From NCBI RefSeq assembly GCF_014852585.1, contig NZ_JACVBX010000001.1, forward strand, positions 744,001-808,000: DNA of 64,000 nt, given 5' to 3'. The stretch comes from Pseudomonas sp. PDM18. GTDB lineage: Bacteria > Pseudomonadota > Gammaproteobacteria > Pseudomonadales > Pseudomonadaceae. Positions 1 through 8,011 of this stretch are shown here, piece by piece (positions within the stretch are counted from its first letter, which is position 1; every line of letters starts with the position of its first letter). Position numbers and translations under genes: made by a program. Under the pieces are notes generated by a model, which saw nothing but the letters and a program-made list of their open reading frames with translations, made no database searches and was not told the DNA's origin.

Positions 1-839
1 TTGCTGGTGTGGTGGTTGGAAGTTGGCCGGGCGAAGTCCAGCTCGGCGTCGGCGTACTGGTAGAACAGCCCCAGCCGCGAGGCATCGCCGATGGCCTGGA
101 TGGCCTTGGCGCCGAATACGTTGACGTCGTAGGAGCGACGCTTGTCGCTCACCGTGTCGGTCATGTCGCGGTCGCGGTAGGGCTGGTAGCCGTCGGAGCG
201 GTTGTGGCTGACGTAGGCCATCAGGCCGAGGTCGCCCAGGCCGTTCTGCGCGATCTTCTCGGCGCGGGCATCACCACTGCGGCCCTTGAAGGTGTCCAGG
301 CCGAGATTCACTTCGCCGGCCGCCTCGCGGCTCCGCGCGCTGCGGGTGACGATGTTGATCACCCCGGACACCGCCTGGGTGCCGAACAGCAGGCCCTGGC
401 CGCCCTTGAGCACTTCGATGCGCTCCACCGCGGTGGTCGGCAGGGTGTCGATGTAGATGCCGCCGTAGAGGCGGTTGTTCAGCCGCACGCCGTCCAGCAG
501 GATCAGCGTGTCGTCATTACGCCCGCCGAGCAGTGAGTAGGTGCCGTAGTCGAACGGTCCGTTCTTCGGCGCAACGAACAGGCCGGGCACGACCATCTGC
601 AGCACGCGGGTGATGTCGGCGCTGGGGCCGGCGCGTTCGATCTGCTGGCGGTCGATGACCTCCAGCTTGCTGCCGTAGCGGGCCATGTCGGCCACGGTGG
701 TGGATTCCACGGAAGGGCCGCTGACGATTTCATCGGCCAGGTCGAGCGGCGCCGCAGCGAGCTGCGAGCCAAGGACACAGAGAGGAAGGACAGAACTCCA
801 GCGCAGGACACGCCGGTTCAGGAACGAAGAATGTTGCAA
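1..839 (-). CDS. TonB-dependent outer-membrane receptor, BtuB-like, partial (C-terminus outside window)
   Basis: The minus strand encodes a signal-peptide-like stretch (hydrophobic, ending near QLAAAPLD) followed by a TonB-receptor plug domain. Typical plug motifs are visible: YGSKLEVIDRQQIERAG, DDTLILLDGVRLNN, VERIEVLKGGQGLLFGT and SGVINIVTRSA. No ATG lies in frame at the 5' end. TTG at 839 is preceded by GAGGCG at a suitable distance and is the best start. The C-terminal barrel runs off the left edge. A cobalamin riboswitch lies directly upstream, so import of cobalamin or a related corrinoid is the likely role. That substrate call rests on the riboswitch, not on residues in the protein. 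Confidence 0.85.
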   Translation of the reverse strand, partial: MQHSSFLNRRVLRWSSVLPLCVLGSQLAAAPLDLADEIVSGPSVESTTVADMARYGSKLEVIDRQQIERAGPSADITRVLQMVVPGLFVAPKNGPFDYGTYSLLGGRNDDTLILLDGVRLNNRLYGGIYIDTLPTTAVERIEVLKGGQGLLFGTQAVSGVINIVTRSARSREAAGEVNLGLDTFKGRSGDARAEKIAQNGLGDLGLMAYVSHNRSDGYQPYRDRDMTDTVSDKRRSYDVNVFGAKAIQAIGDASRLGLFYQYADAELDFARPTSNHHTS

Positions 840-939
840 GGTGATCGCCTCGAAATCGGGATTTCGCAGGCGGCGCAGCGACACCCGGAACGAGCGCGCC
901 CCGGGAACCGGCTCACGCCCGCCCACCGCGGGTTTGCCA

Positions 940-1130
940 AACAGGTTCCAGGCCGGTCTCCGGGCTTGCGAGGGTCATGAAACGTCCGCCTTCCCATGCC
1001 TGAGCACAGTGGCCTAGTGGATGCTTCGCTCGCTTACCGTTGCGGGGGCAGCGCCGGACTGGTCGCACGAGGGCGACGCACCGGCTTCCCGTTTCACCCC
1101 ACGCACGGCGGCGGGGGGCACCTGAAACGG
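940..1130 (-). ncRNA. cobalamin (AdoCbl) riboswitch
   Basis: Read on the minus strand, the element has the ordered landmarks of the cobalamin riboswitch: a GGTGCC-type P2 start near 1117-1122, GGGTGAAACGGGAAGCCGGTG (about 1080-1100), the core CCCGCAACGGTAAGC (about 1033-1047), GCCACTG, and the B12-box-like AAGCCCGGAGACCGGCC (951-967). It lies between the VOC gene and the TonB receptor, about 100 bases before the receptor start. By family precedent, cobalamin binding would reduce receptor expression. Confidence 0.93.
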
Positions 1131-1213
1131 GGCGAATCTGAACACTTGGCGGACGAAAGCGTCAAGCGCAGGGGTTGGGCAGGATGTTGCGGGCTTGGCG
1201 CGAAAGCGCGGGA

Positions 1214-1642
1214 TCAGTGCCAGGGATCGTAGGTGCCGAAACTCCAGATGTGCCCTTCCGGATCACAGCAGGTGAAACCCTGGCCGCCGTAGTCCTCGTC
1301 CTTGATGTCGATGACGATCTGCGCGCCGCCGTCCACTGCCGCGCGATACAGCACCTCGGCATCCTTCACCACCACGTAGATGCTCTGCGTGCAGCCGCCC
1401 ATCTCGTCGGGCTGGCGCATCAGCCGGCCGTATTCGTTGTCGTGCAATGACCCGAGCATCACCAGCCCGCTGCCGTCGGCCAGCGCCAGCTGCGCGTGGG
1501 CGATGCCGCCATGATCATCGGCGACCACCAGTTGCCGCTGGAAGCCGAAGGTGGCGCACAGCCAGTCGATGGCCTGGGGCGCATCGCGGTAGCGCAGGCA
1601 AGGGATGACGCTGGGGCGGGCAATGGGAGCGGGCGTGGACAT
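1214..1642 (-). CDS. VOC (glyoxalase/bleomycin-resistance) family protein
   Basis: This 142-residue protein has the paired beta-alpha-beta-beta-beta pattern of vicinal-oxygen-chelate proteins. It opens with SVIPCLRYRDAPQAIDWLC, then FGFQRQLVV, AHAQLALADGSGLVMLG and a second half ending DPEGHIWSFGTYDPW. The DPEGHIW/FGTYD ending is typical of the PhnB / glyoxalase-like subgroup. The start is the ATG at 1642, before STPAPIARPSV; longer upstream readings are not supported. The substrate is unknown. It is on the same strand as the riboswitch-controlled receptor downstream but is separated from it by the riboswitch, so co-regulation is doubtful. Confidence 0.85.
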   Translation of the reverse strand: MSTPAPIARPSVIPCLRYRDAPQAIDWLCATFGFQRQLVVADDHGGIAHAQLALADGSGLVMLGSLHDNEYGRLMRQPDEMGGCTQSIYVVVKDAEVLYRAAVDGGAQIVIDIKDEDYGGQGFTCCDPEGHIWSFGTYDPWH

Positions 1643-1819
1643 GGCGGTCTCCAGCAAGAACGGGCGCGATGATCTGAGCATAGTCACCCGTTTTCGCCCC
1701 TCAGCGCCATGCGGCGACCAGCAGCAAATCGGTAAGCCGCATCGAAGCGCAATTTCCTGCAAGACCGCTCGACGGGTCGGTCGTAGTGTCGACGCAACGA
1801 TCCCAAGGAGAACACCACC

Positions 1820-2188
1820 GTGACCCAACGCCAACCGATCAACCTGCAGGCCAAGCTCGACCGCATCAGTGAAACCTGGCAACCACGGGTGATCGCCGAG
1901 ATGAACGACTACCAGTTCAAGGTGGTGAAGCTGCAGGGCGACTTCGTCTGGCACAGCCACGCCGACACCGACGAGACCTTCATCGTGCTGGATGGCGAGC
2001 TGCGCATCGACTTCCGCGACGGCCCGCTGACCCTGCGCGCCGGCGAACTGTACGTGGTGCCCCGCGGCGTGGAGCACAAGCCCTACGCCGAGCACGAGGT
2101 GCAGGTGATGCTGATCGAACCGCGCGGGGTGCTGAACACCGGCGACCAGGGCGGCGAACGCACGGCGGAGAATGATCGCTGGGTGTGA
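1820..2188 (+). CDS. cupin domain-containing protein
   Basis: The 122-residue protein is a single small cupin barrel. The metal-binding motif 1 is seen as [17 protein letters not shown] and motif 2 as [14 protein letters not shown], giving the His/Glu/His ligands expected of a mannose-6-phosphate-isomerase-like cupin_2 protein. The start is GTG at 1820; AAGGAG at 1805-1810 sits nine bases upstream and no better ATG lies in frame. It is divergent from the VOC gene. The substrate cannot be told from the sequence. A perfect 14-bp palindrome follows the stop codon directly. Confidence 0.85.
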   Translation: MTQRQPINLQAKLDRISETWQPRVIAEMNDYQFKVVKLQGDFVWHSHADTDETFIVLDGELRIDFRDGPLTLRAGELYVVPRGVEHKPYAEHEVQVMLIEPRGVLNTGDQGGERTAENDRWV

Positions 2189-2202
2189 CCGTCGATCGAC
2201 GG
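2189..2202. repeat. perfect 14-bp palindrome after cupin gene
   Basis: CCGTCGATCGACGG is perfectly self-complementary and begins at the base after the cupin stop codon. No T-run follows, so it is not an obvious intrinsic terminator. The rest of 2203-2381 holds only weak inverted repeats. Confidence 0.6.
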
Positions 2203-2381
2203 CATCGTGCGCCGCCGATCAGCGGCATCTCGCCTTCGGGCGACGGCTGCTATGCCTGACGGGAGGAAACCGCTCCCAGCCGGCGGCTGTAACGCCTGGG
2301 AAACAACAGGCGTGACTCTGGCGGCGGTACCGATTCGGGTCCGCGACACTTGACTGCCCGGACCCGGGCCAGAGGTGCGAC

Positions 2382-2681
2382 ATGCTCTATCTGGTGAGTT
2401 GGACCATTCCCATGGAAAACCGTGATGCCGCCATCGAGCGCTTCCTCAAGAACGGCGCACTGCCGCATGCTGCGGTAAAGCTGCTAGGCCGCTGGCATGC
2501 CGTCGGGCACATGCTCGGCTTCGGGTTGGCCGAAGCCGAGAGCCCTATCGAAATACAACGCTGGATGATGCAGTGGAACGATCTGCTGGACATGCAGGTT
2601 CATCCTGCCCTCACCGACCAGGATCTGGCACCGCTGATGATGGAGCTGATGCAGCAGAAACAGGCTGCGCTCAATCGCTGA
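2382..2681 (+). CDS. DUF3303 family protein
   Basis: The 99-residue protein starts MLYLVSWTIPMENRDAAIERF and carries GRWHAVGHMLGFGLAEA and the WMMQWNDLLDMQVHPALTD pattern of the DUF3303 family, a ferredoxin-like alpha/beta fold with no known biochemical role. The length fits the family. It has no signal peptide or membrane segment. Its 3' end overlaps the 3' end of the convergent GlxA-type regulator by 11 bases, so the two transcripts must run through each other. Function is unknown. Confidence 0.8.
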   Translation: MLYLVSWTIPMENRDAAIERFLKNGALPHAAVKLLGRWHAVGHMLGFGLAEAESPIEIQRWMMQWNDLLDMQVHPALTDQDLAPLMMELMQQKQAALNR

Positions 2682-3669
2682 GTGCGCTCGCGCCAACCTT
2701 CGCCCCGAAGCGCTTGCGATAATCGCTCGGCGCCATCCCGGTGATCTTGCGGAAGGTGCTGCGGAACGAGCCCGGATCGAGGTAGCCGACCGTATAGGCG
2801 ATGTGGTCCACCGTGCCGTTGGTGAATTCCAGCAGCTCGCGCGCCTTGCCTACCCGCAGGTGCTGGCAGTACTCGGTGGGCTTGAGCCCGGTGGCGGCGC
2901 GGAAGCGGCGCAGGAAGGTGCGCTCTTCCAGTCCAGCCTGGGCGGCCATGGCAGCGAGGCTGACGTCCACCGCGCCGTTGCCCTGCAGCCAATGCTGCAC
3001 CTTGAGGATGGCGGCGTCGCCATGCCCCAGCAGCGGGGCGAAATTGCTGCCGCATTGCTGGGCGCTGTCGCTGTGTTCGACCACCAGGAAACGTGCGGTG
3101 CGGTTGGCGATGCTCGGGCCGAGCAGGCGGTCGACGATGCGCAGGCCCAGTTCGGACCAGGCCATCAGCCCCGCGGAGGTGATCAGGTCGCCGTCGTCCA
3201 CCATCGGCTTGTGCGCTTCCAGGCGCACGCGCGGGAAGCGTTCGGCGAAGGCCTCGGCACCACTCCAGTGGGCTGTGGCGCTGCGGCCGTCAAGCAGCCC
3301 CGCCTCCGCCACCAGCAGGCCGCCGATGCACACCGAGCCTACGATGGCGCCCTCGCCGTGGCGCGCGGCGAGCCAGTCGGTGAGATTGCGCAGCGGCGCG
3401 GCGTCGGGCAGCCCGAACAACGAGGGCGGCACCAGCACGGCGACCAAGCGACTGTCGGCGCCTGGATGCGTGTCGAACACACGCCGCGGCTCACCGCCGT
3501 CCTCACCGGACCAATGGCTGACGCGCAGTGCCGGCAGCTGCTGCGCGGCTTCTTCGCCGGCGATGCGCTCGGCCACCGCGAACAGGTCGGTCAGCCCATG
3601 CAGCGCCGCCGTCTGTACACCGGGATAGAGCAGCAACCCGATCTCGACGACGCTCCGTTCCACAGCCAT
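2671..3669 (-). CDS. GlxA-type transcriptional regulator (DJ-1/PfpI domain plus AraC HTH)
   Basis: The 332-residue protein has an N-terminal DJ-1/PfpI-like domain (about 8-190) with the nucleophile-elbow-like GSVCIGGLLVAEAGLLDG. A C-terminal AraC/XylS double helix-turn-helix (about 225-320) includes LEERTFLRRFRAATGLKPTEY and HIAYTVGYLDPGSFRSTFRK. It is divergent from the isochorismatase-like hydrolase at 3772 with a 102-bp shared upstream region, the usual layout of a regulator and its target. It probably controls that hydrolase in response to a small nitrogenous metabolite, but the inducer is not deducible. Confidence 0.9.
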   Translation of the reverse strand: MAVERSVVEIGLLLYPGVQTAALHGLTDLFAVAERIAGEEAAQQLPALRVSHWSGEDGGEPRRVFDTHPGADSRLVAVLVPPSLFGLPDAAPLRNLTDWLAARHGEGAIVGSVCIGGLLVAEAGLLDGRSATAHWSGAEAFAERFPRVRLEAHKPMVDDGDLITSAGLMAWSELGLRIVDRLLGPSIANRTARFLVVEHSDSAQQCGSNFAPLLGHGDAAILKVQHWLQGNGAVDVSLAAMAAQAGLEERTFLRRFRAATGLKPTEYCQHLRVGKARELLEFTNGTVDHIAYTVGYLDPGSFRSTFRKITGMAPSDYRKRFGAKVGASALSD

Positions 3670-3771
3670 TGTCAGTTTTCCCCCGGTTATTGTCGTTCCG
3701 GCTGATCACCGCGCGGCGCGCGGCGAACCATACTGGTCGCACTTCCTCACCACTCAATAAGGAATTCGGAA

Positions 3772-4320
3772 ATGGCCAAGCAAGCGCTCATCCTAGTGGA
3801 TATCCAGAACGACTACTTCCCTTCCGGCAAGTGGCCGCTGGTCGGCATCGAAGCCGCCGCCGACCATGCAGCCAAGGTACTGGCCGCCTTCCGCGAGCGC
3901 GGTGACCTGGTGGTCCACGTGCGCCACGAATTCGAAAGCGCCGACGCCCCGTTCTTCGCTCCCGGCAGCGACGGCGCGAAGATCCACGGCAAGGTCGCCA
4001 ATCTGCCCGGCGAGCCGGTGGTGCTCAAGCACTTCGTCAACTCGTTCCGCGACACCGACCTGAAGGCCATCCTCGACCAGCACGGCGTGGAATCGCTGGT
4101 GGTGGTCGGCCACATGAGCCACATGTGCGTGGATGGCGCAGTGCGCGCCGCCGCCGACTTCGGCTACCCGGTGACCGTGCTGCACGACGCCTGCGCCACC
4201 CTGGACCTGGAGTTCAATGGCGTGAAGGTTCCGGCAGCCCAGGTACATGCGGCGTATATGGCCTCCCTGGCATTTGCCTACGCCGAAGTGGTCTCCACCG
4301 CCGAATACCTGAATCGCTAA
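3772..4320 (+). CDS. cysteine hydrolase, isochorismatase/nicotinamidase family
   Basis: The 182-residue cytoplasmic protein has the isochorismatase-fold signature. LILVDIQNDYFPSGKW carries the catalytic Asp, VVLKHFVNSFRDTDL the Lys, and VVGHMSHMCVDGAVRAA places the nucleophilic Cys after the conserved non-proline cis-peptide region. YPVTVLHDACAT follows as expected. It is divergent from the GlxA-type regulator and is followed by an intrinsic terminator, so it looks monocistronic. Likely an amidohydrolase (nicotinamidase, ureidoacrylate or similar); the substrate is uncertain. Confidence 0.88.
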   Translation: MAKQALILVDIQNDYFPSGKWPLVGIEAAADHAAKVLAAFRERGDLVVHVRHEFESADAPFFAPGSDGAKIHGKVANLPGEPVVLKHFVNSFRDTDLKAILDQHGVESLVVVGHMSHMCVDGAVRAAADFGYPVTVLHDACATLDLEFNGVKVPAAQVHAAYMASLAFAYAEVVSTAEYLNR

Positions 4321-4334
4321 TCAACCCGTTCGGC

Positions 4335-4363
4335 AAAAGCGGCCTCCCCGAAGGCCGCTTTTC
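4335..4363 (+). terminator. intrinsic terminator after cysteine hydrolase
   Basis: AAAGCGGCCT and AGGCCGCTTT flank a CCCCGA loop and end in a T-run. The hairpin lies 15 bases after the hydrolase stop codon. Confidence 0.85.
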
Positions 4364-4484
4364 GTTCAGAAGCGCTCCGTAACACTGCCGACGAACCGGT
4401 GCAGCAGGACGTGAGAAGCTGCGAAACACTCCGCCGGCTTTCCGCTATCATCGGGCCACATTCGCCTGCCGATAAGGACATCCC

Positions 4485-5081
4485 ATGAGCGTTTCTTCGA
4501 TCATCACCCTCGCCATCATCGCTGGCGTCATCTTCCTGCTGATCAGCGTGTTCAACCGCCTGGTGGCGCTGCGCAACCGCTACCAGAACGCCTTCGCGCA
4601 GATCGAGGTGCAACTCAAGCGCCGCTATGACCTGATCCCCAACCTGGTGGAAACCGCCAAGGCCTACCTCAAGCACGAGCGCGAGACGCTGGAAGCGGTG
4701 ATCGCCGCGCGCAACGCTGCGGTGGCAGGTTTGAAGGCCGCTTCCGAGCAACCCGGCGACGCCGGCCGCATGGCGCAACTGGCCGCCGCCGAGAACGCTC
4801 TGGGCGGCGCCATGGGCCGCCTGAACGTGACCCTGGAAGCCTACCCGGACCTCAAGGCCTCGCAGAACTTGCAGCAGGTCAGCGAGGAGTTGTCGAGCAC
4901 CGAGAACAAGGTCGCCTTCGCCCGCCAGGCCTACAACGACTCGGTGATGGAGTACAACACCTACCGCCAGTCGTTCCCCGCCAACTTCCTGGCCACCACC
5001 TACGGCCACAGCAAGGACGCCAGCCTGCTGGAGTTCGAGGACAGCAAGGTCATCCAGGCCGCGCCGAAAGTCGCCTTCTAA
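4485..5081 (+). CDS. lemA: LemA family membrane protein
   Basis: The 198-residue protein begins with one transmembrane segment (about 5-24, IITLAIIAGVIFLLISVF). It continues with the LemA signature NRYQNAFAQIEVQLKRRYDL and IPNLVETAKAYLKHE, then a long helical coil. The C-terminal LeafSK-like hallmark of some LemA proteins is replaced by DASLLEFEDSKVIQAAPK. The ATG follows GATAAGGAC. The M48 peptidase starts 21 bases downstream, so the two form a two-gene operon. LemA/M48 pairs are common in Proteobacteria and are thought to act in envelope quality control, but the biochemical role is unproven. Confidence 0.9.
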   Translation: MSVSSIITLAIIAGVIFLLISVFNRLVALRNRYQNAFAQIEVQLKRRYDLIPNLVETAKAYLKHERETLEAVIAARNAAVAGLKAASEQPGDAGRMAQLAAAENALGGAMGRLNVTLEAYPDLKASQNLQQVSEELSSTENKVAFARQAYNDSVMEYNTYRQSFPANFLATTYGHSKDASLLEFEDSKVIQAAPKVAF

Positions 5082-5102
5082 AATCCTGGCGCAGGAAGCG
5101 CG

Positions 5103-7013
5103 ATGAACTTCTTCGAACACCAGGACCGCGCCCGCAAGCAGACCGGGCGCCTGGTCCTGCTGCTGACTGTCGCAGTGGTCTGCCTGGTCACCATCACCAG
5201 CGTCGCTCTGGGTTGGCTCTGGCGACATCTGGGCGAACCGGCGCTGCACCTCACCTCCCGCGCCTCCCTGCCCGACCCGGAGCTGTACCTGTCGGTGGCC
5301 GCCGTAATCATCGGCGTGGTCGTCCTCGGCGCGTTGTACAAGCAGGTGCAGTTGAGCGCAGGCGGCAAGGTGGTGGCCGAGAGTCTCGGCGGTCGCCTGC
5401 TCAACCTCAGCGCCGGCAACGCCGATGAACGCCGTCTGCTCAACGTCGTCGAGGAAATGGCCCTGGCCTCCGGCTCGCCAGTGCCGCCGGTGTACGTGCT
5501 GGAAGATGGCTCGATCAACGCCTTCGCCGCCGGGCTGACGCCACGCGACGCGGTGATCGGCATCACCCGTGGCGCCATCGAGCAGCTCGACCGCAACGAG
5601 CTGCAGGGCGTGATCGCCCACGAATTCAGCCATATCCACCACGGCGACATGCTGCTCAACACGCGGCTGACCGCCCTGCTCCACGGCATGCTCCTGCTCG
5701 GCCTGATCGGCGGGATGCTGTTGCGCGGCTGGAGCGAAACCAGTACCGGCATCCGGGTCAGCAGCCGGAGCAGCAGCAACGACAAGAACGGCGGCGGCAG
5801 CGTGGTACTGCTGGTGATCGGCGCCGGCGTGGTGCTCTACGTGCTGGGTTATGTCGGAACCTTCTTCGGCCACCTGATCAAGGCTTCGGTGAGCCGCCAG
5901 CGCGAGTACCTGGCCGACGCCTCGGCGGTGCAGTTCACCCGCGATCCCTCGACCATCGCCGGCGCGCTCAAGAAGATCGGTGGCAACCCGCTGGGCGCCC
6001 TGCTCAGTGCACCACGCGCGGCCGAGTTCAGCCATATGTACTTCGGCGATGGCGTGGGCAGCAGCTGGTTCGACACCCACCCACCGCTGAAGGAGCGCAT
6101 CCGCCGCGTCGAGCCGGGCTGGGACGGTCGCTTCCCGAAGTTCGAGCCGCGCCTGGACGTGGCACTGATGAACAAGGAAGCCTGGACCGCCGCCGTCACC
6201 GGCCAGCCTTACCAGCCCAGCGCCGTGGAAGTGGCCGTGGCAGCAGTCGGCGCGCCGACTGCTGCCCACCTGCTGGAAGCGCGCAGCACCCTGCAACGCC
6301 TGGATGAGCGCCTGCAACGCGCCGCCCACGACAGCGAAGGTGCCGAGGCTCTGATCTACGGCCTGCTGCTGGACAGCGAGCCCGGCCTGCGTGCGCGCCA
6401 GCTGGAAGAGATCAAGAAGCGCCTGAACCTGAGCCTGGCGCTGCAACTGGACCTGCTGGAAGAGTCGCTACTGCGACTCGATCCCGGTCAGCGCCTGCCG
6501 CTGCTGGACCTGGCGATGCCGGCGCTCAAGCAACTGGACGCCAAGGCCTTCCTCGCCCTGCGCGAGAACATGGCGCTGCTGATCAAGCTGGACGGCAAGG
6601 TGAAGCTGCTGGAGTGGACCCTGCTGCGCATCGTCGAACGCAACCTGCGGCCGGGCGGCGGAAAGATCGGCAACGTGGCGCTGGCGGAGCTTGCCGAAGA
6701 GTCCGCGACACTGCTGGCCTTCCTCGCCCGCGTCGGTGAAACCAGCGATGCGGAAACCGCAGAGGCGTTCGCCGATGCCTGGAGCGGCCTGCCCTTCCCG
6801 CCTCACCCCTTACCGGCGGATGGCAGCCTGCGTGACCTGGAAGGCGCTCTGAAAAAGCTGGAGCAACTCAGGCCGCTGCAGAAGCCGCAACTGCTCAAGG
6901 CGCTTGCGCGCTGCATCGAGCACGACGGGCGCATCAGCACCGGCGAGGCCGAACTGATGCGCGCGGTGGCGGATATCCTCGATTGCCCGATGCCGCCGTT
7001 GTTGGCCGGCTGA
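5103..7013 (+). CDS. M48 family membrane metallopeptidase with long C-terminal extension
   Basis: At 636 residues this is about twice the length of HtpX. It has N-terminal membrane helices (about 18-40 and 58-78). The zinc motif is HEFSH (H173, E174, H177) and the third ligand is in REYLADASAVQF (E268). Another helix pair surrounds it (about 195-215, 235-255). After the M48 domain (to about 350) comes a roughly 280-residue helical C-terminus resembling TerB-like tails seen in related proteins. The gene is 21 bases downstream of lemA in one operon. The active site appears intact. The native substrate is unknown; membrane-protein quality control is inferred from the family. Confidence 0.88.
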   Translation: MNFFEHQDRARKQTGRLVLLLTVAVVCLVTITSVALGWLWRHLGEPALHLTSRASLPDPELYLSVAAVIIGVVVLGALYKQVQLSAGGKVVAESLGGRLLNLSAGNADERRLLNVVEEMALASGSPVPPVYVLEDGSINAFAAGLTPRDAVIGITRGAIEQLDRNELQGVIAHEFSHIHHGDMLLNTRLTALLHGMLLLGLIGGMLLRGWSETSTGIRVSSRSSSNDKNGGGSVVLLVIGAGVVLYVLGYVGTFFGHLIKASVSRQREYLADASAVQFTRDPSTIAGALKKIGGNPLGALLSAPRAAEFSHMYFGDGVGSSWFDTHPPLKERIRRVEPGWDGRFPKFEPRLDVALMNKEAWTAAVTGQPYQPSAVEVAVAAVGAPTAAHLLEARSTLQRLDERLQRAAHDSEGAEALIYGLLLDSEPGLRARQLEEIKKRLNLSLALQLDLLEESLLRLDPGQRLPLLDLAMPALKQLDAKAFLALRENMALLIKLDGKVKLLEWTLLRIVERNLRPGGGKIGNVALAELAEESATLLAFLARVGETSDAETAEAFADAWSGLPFPPHPLPADGSLRDLEGALKKLEQLRPLQKPQLLKALARCIEHDGRISTGEAELMRAVADILDCPMPPLLAG

Positions 7014-7024
7014 CGCTCCAGCAC

Positions 7025-7060
7025 GTAGGGCGGATAACGCTGCCGCGTTATGCGCCCTAC
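7025..7060. repeat. GTAGGGCG-type intergenic palindrome
   Basis: A 36-bp imperfect palindrome begins GTAGGGCGGATAACGC and ends GCGTTATGCGCCCTAC. The same family recurs as an inverted pair at 49730-49814, and a partial copy is seen near 27874-27900. Confidence 0.75.
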
Positions 7061-7145
7061 GAACATCACAGGCGCGAGACAAGGGCGCTTCCTGTAGAAG
7101 CGGATTCATCCGCGATGGATTTCGCGGACAAGGTCCGCTGCGTTG

Positions 7146-7172
7146 CGGTTCGCGAGCAAGCTCGCTCCTACA
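7146..7172. repeat. REP element, TAGGAGCGAGC type
   Basis: The core CGCGAGCAAGCTCGCTCCTA is a common Pseudomonas REP palindrome. Further copies lie at 27616-27643, 37054-37080, and as an inverted pair at 59262-59334. Confidence 0.8.
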
Positions 7173-7203
7173 AAGAGCCGAATATCCCAACCTCCCGATC
7201 CCC

Positions 7204-7227
7204 GGCTCTGGCTCTGGCTCTGGCTCT
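7204..7227. repeat. hexanucleotide microsatellite (GGCTCT)4
   Basis: Four perfect tandem copies of GGCTCT lie in a non-coding stretch. Such arrays can vary in copy number, but no gene spans this one. Confidence 0.8.
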
Positions 7228-7316
7228 GAAGACTTCCAGAGAAATATCCGCGCACGCCGAATGCCCCGTTCAACGAGGGAATTTTTCGCCTAAGCGAAAA
7301 ACCGGATGTCCGGGGC

Positions 7317-7400
7317 AAGACCTTTGCCTACTTTGCGTGGGGCGGCCATCCGTCGCTTGGCAAAGTAGGTCGCCCGAGGGGGCGAAACCACAGAGTCCAC
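7317..7400. repeat. long imperfect inverted repeat (Pseudomonas intergenic element)
   Basis: CCTACTTTG (7327-7335) and CAAAGTAGG (7361-7369) are perfect inverted arms. They are followed by CGCCCGAGGGGGCGAAA. From memory this pattern is a widespread intergenic repeat in Pseudomonas genomes. No function is known to me. Confidence 0.55.
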
Positions 7401-7460
7401 GCGCACGCCAAAGCGGCGCTGAAACACCCAAGCCAACGCAGCGAACCTGCAATACCACAG

Positions 7461-7493
7461 CAAAAAAAACGCCGACCCAGCCGATGGGTCGGC
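7461..7493 (-). terminator. terminator-like hairpin on the minus strand, no obvious upstream gene
   Basis: On the minus strand GCCGACCCA-TCGGC-TGGGTCGGC is followed by eight T residues, the layout of a strong intrinsic terminator. No minus-strand gene was identified that would end here, because the next gene to the right reads on the plus strand. It may belong to the repeat element to its left. Confidence 0.6.
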
Positions 7494-7578
7494 GCAATCG
7501 AATACGTAGTCACCCGCATATCGCCAGCGAGCCCATCGTCCTAGGATGGCCGTCACCACTGACGCCGGACTGCGCTCC

Positions 7579-7953
7579 ATGCCCCACATCGCCATCGACT
7601 ACACCGCCAACCTCGCCGACGATCTCGCACCGCTGGGCCTTGCGCAAAAACTCCACGAGGCCGCGCAGAGTCTCGGGGTGTTCCCCATCAACGGCCTGCG
7701 CACCTTCGCCCGCGCCATCGGGGAATACCAGGTGGGCGCGAACACTAAGAACGAAGCCTTCATCAATATCCAGGTCCGCATCGCCCCCGGCCGCCCGGAG
7801 GAGTTGCGCCAGCGCATCGTCGACACGCTGTTCGCCACCGCCGAGCAGACCCTCGCCGCGCTCATCGAAAAACGCCCCGTCGGCCTGCAACTGGAGATCA
7901 CCGAGTTCGACCGCAGCCTGACCCGCATGGCCGGCAGCCTGCCCAGCGCCTGA
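7579..7953 (+). CDS. 5-carboxymethyl-2-hydroxymuconate delta-isomerase family protein
   Basis: Taking the ATG at 7579 gives a 124-residue protein beginning MPHIAIDYTANLADD. This leaves Pro2 as the mature N-terminal residue, the catalytic base of the CHMI/tautomerase fold. An in-frame upstream ATG (7546) would bury that proline, so it is rejected. Length and the ITEFDRSLTRM ending fit the family. CHMI acts in homoprotocatechuate degradation, but no other gene of that pathway is nearby, so this may be a paralogue with another substrate. An intrinsic terminator follows. Confidence 0.85.
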   Translation: MPHIAIDYTANLADDLAPLGLAQKLHEAAQSLGVFPINGLRTFARAIGEYQVGANTKNEAFINIQVRIAPGRPEELRQRIVDTLFATAEQTLAALIEKRPVGLQLEITEFDRSLTRMAGSLPSA

Positions 7954-7962
7954 TTCGGCACG

Positions 7963-7995
7963 AAAAAAAGGGCCTCCGCAGAGGCCCTTCTTTCA
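7963..7995. terminator. bidirectional intrinsic terminator between convergent genes
   Basis: AAAAAAAGGGCCTC and GAGGCCCTTCTTTC flank a CGCA loop. A T-run is present on both strands, serving the isomerase (plus) and the permease (minus). Confidence 0.85.
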
Positions 7996-8011
7996 TTCGC
8001 TCAACCGCGCA

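Larger units (their letters stand above)
7014..7578. other. repeat-rich intergenic region without a gene
   Basis: No convincing gene was seen in these 565 bases. The region holds a GTAGGGCG-type palindrome, a REP copy, a (GGCTCT)4 microsatellite, a long imperfect Pseudomonas-type repeat and a minus-strand terminator-like hairpin. Open frames through it lack ribosome-binding sites and consist of arginine/proline-rich frame artefacts. Confidence 0.7.

Noticed and set aside
4317..6446. 709-codon open frame antisense to lemA and the M48 peptidase
   Set aside because: Both sense genes have family motifs and good starts, and the antisense frame would run through a terminator.
7546..7581. Upstream ATG (7546) as start of the CHMI-type isomerase
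   Set aside because: It would bury the catalytic N-terminal proline, which must be residue 1 of the mature enzyme.
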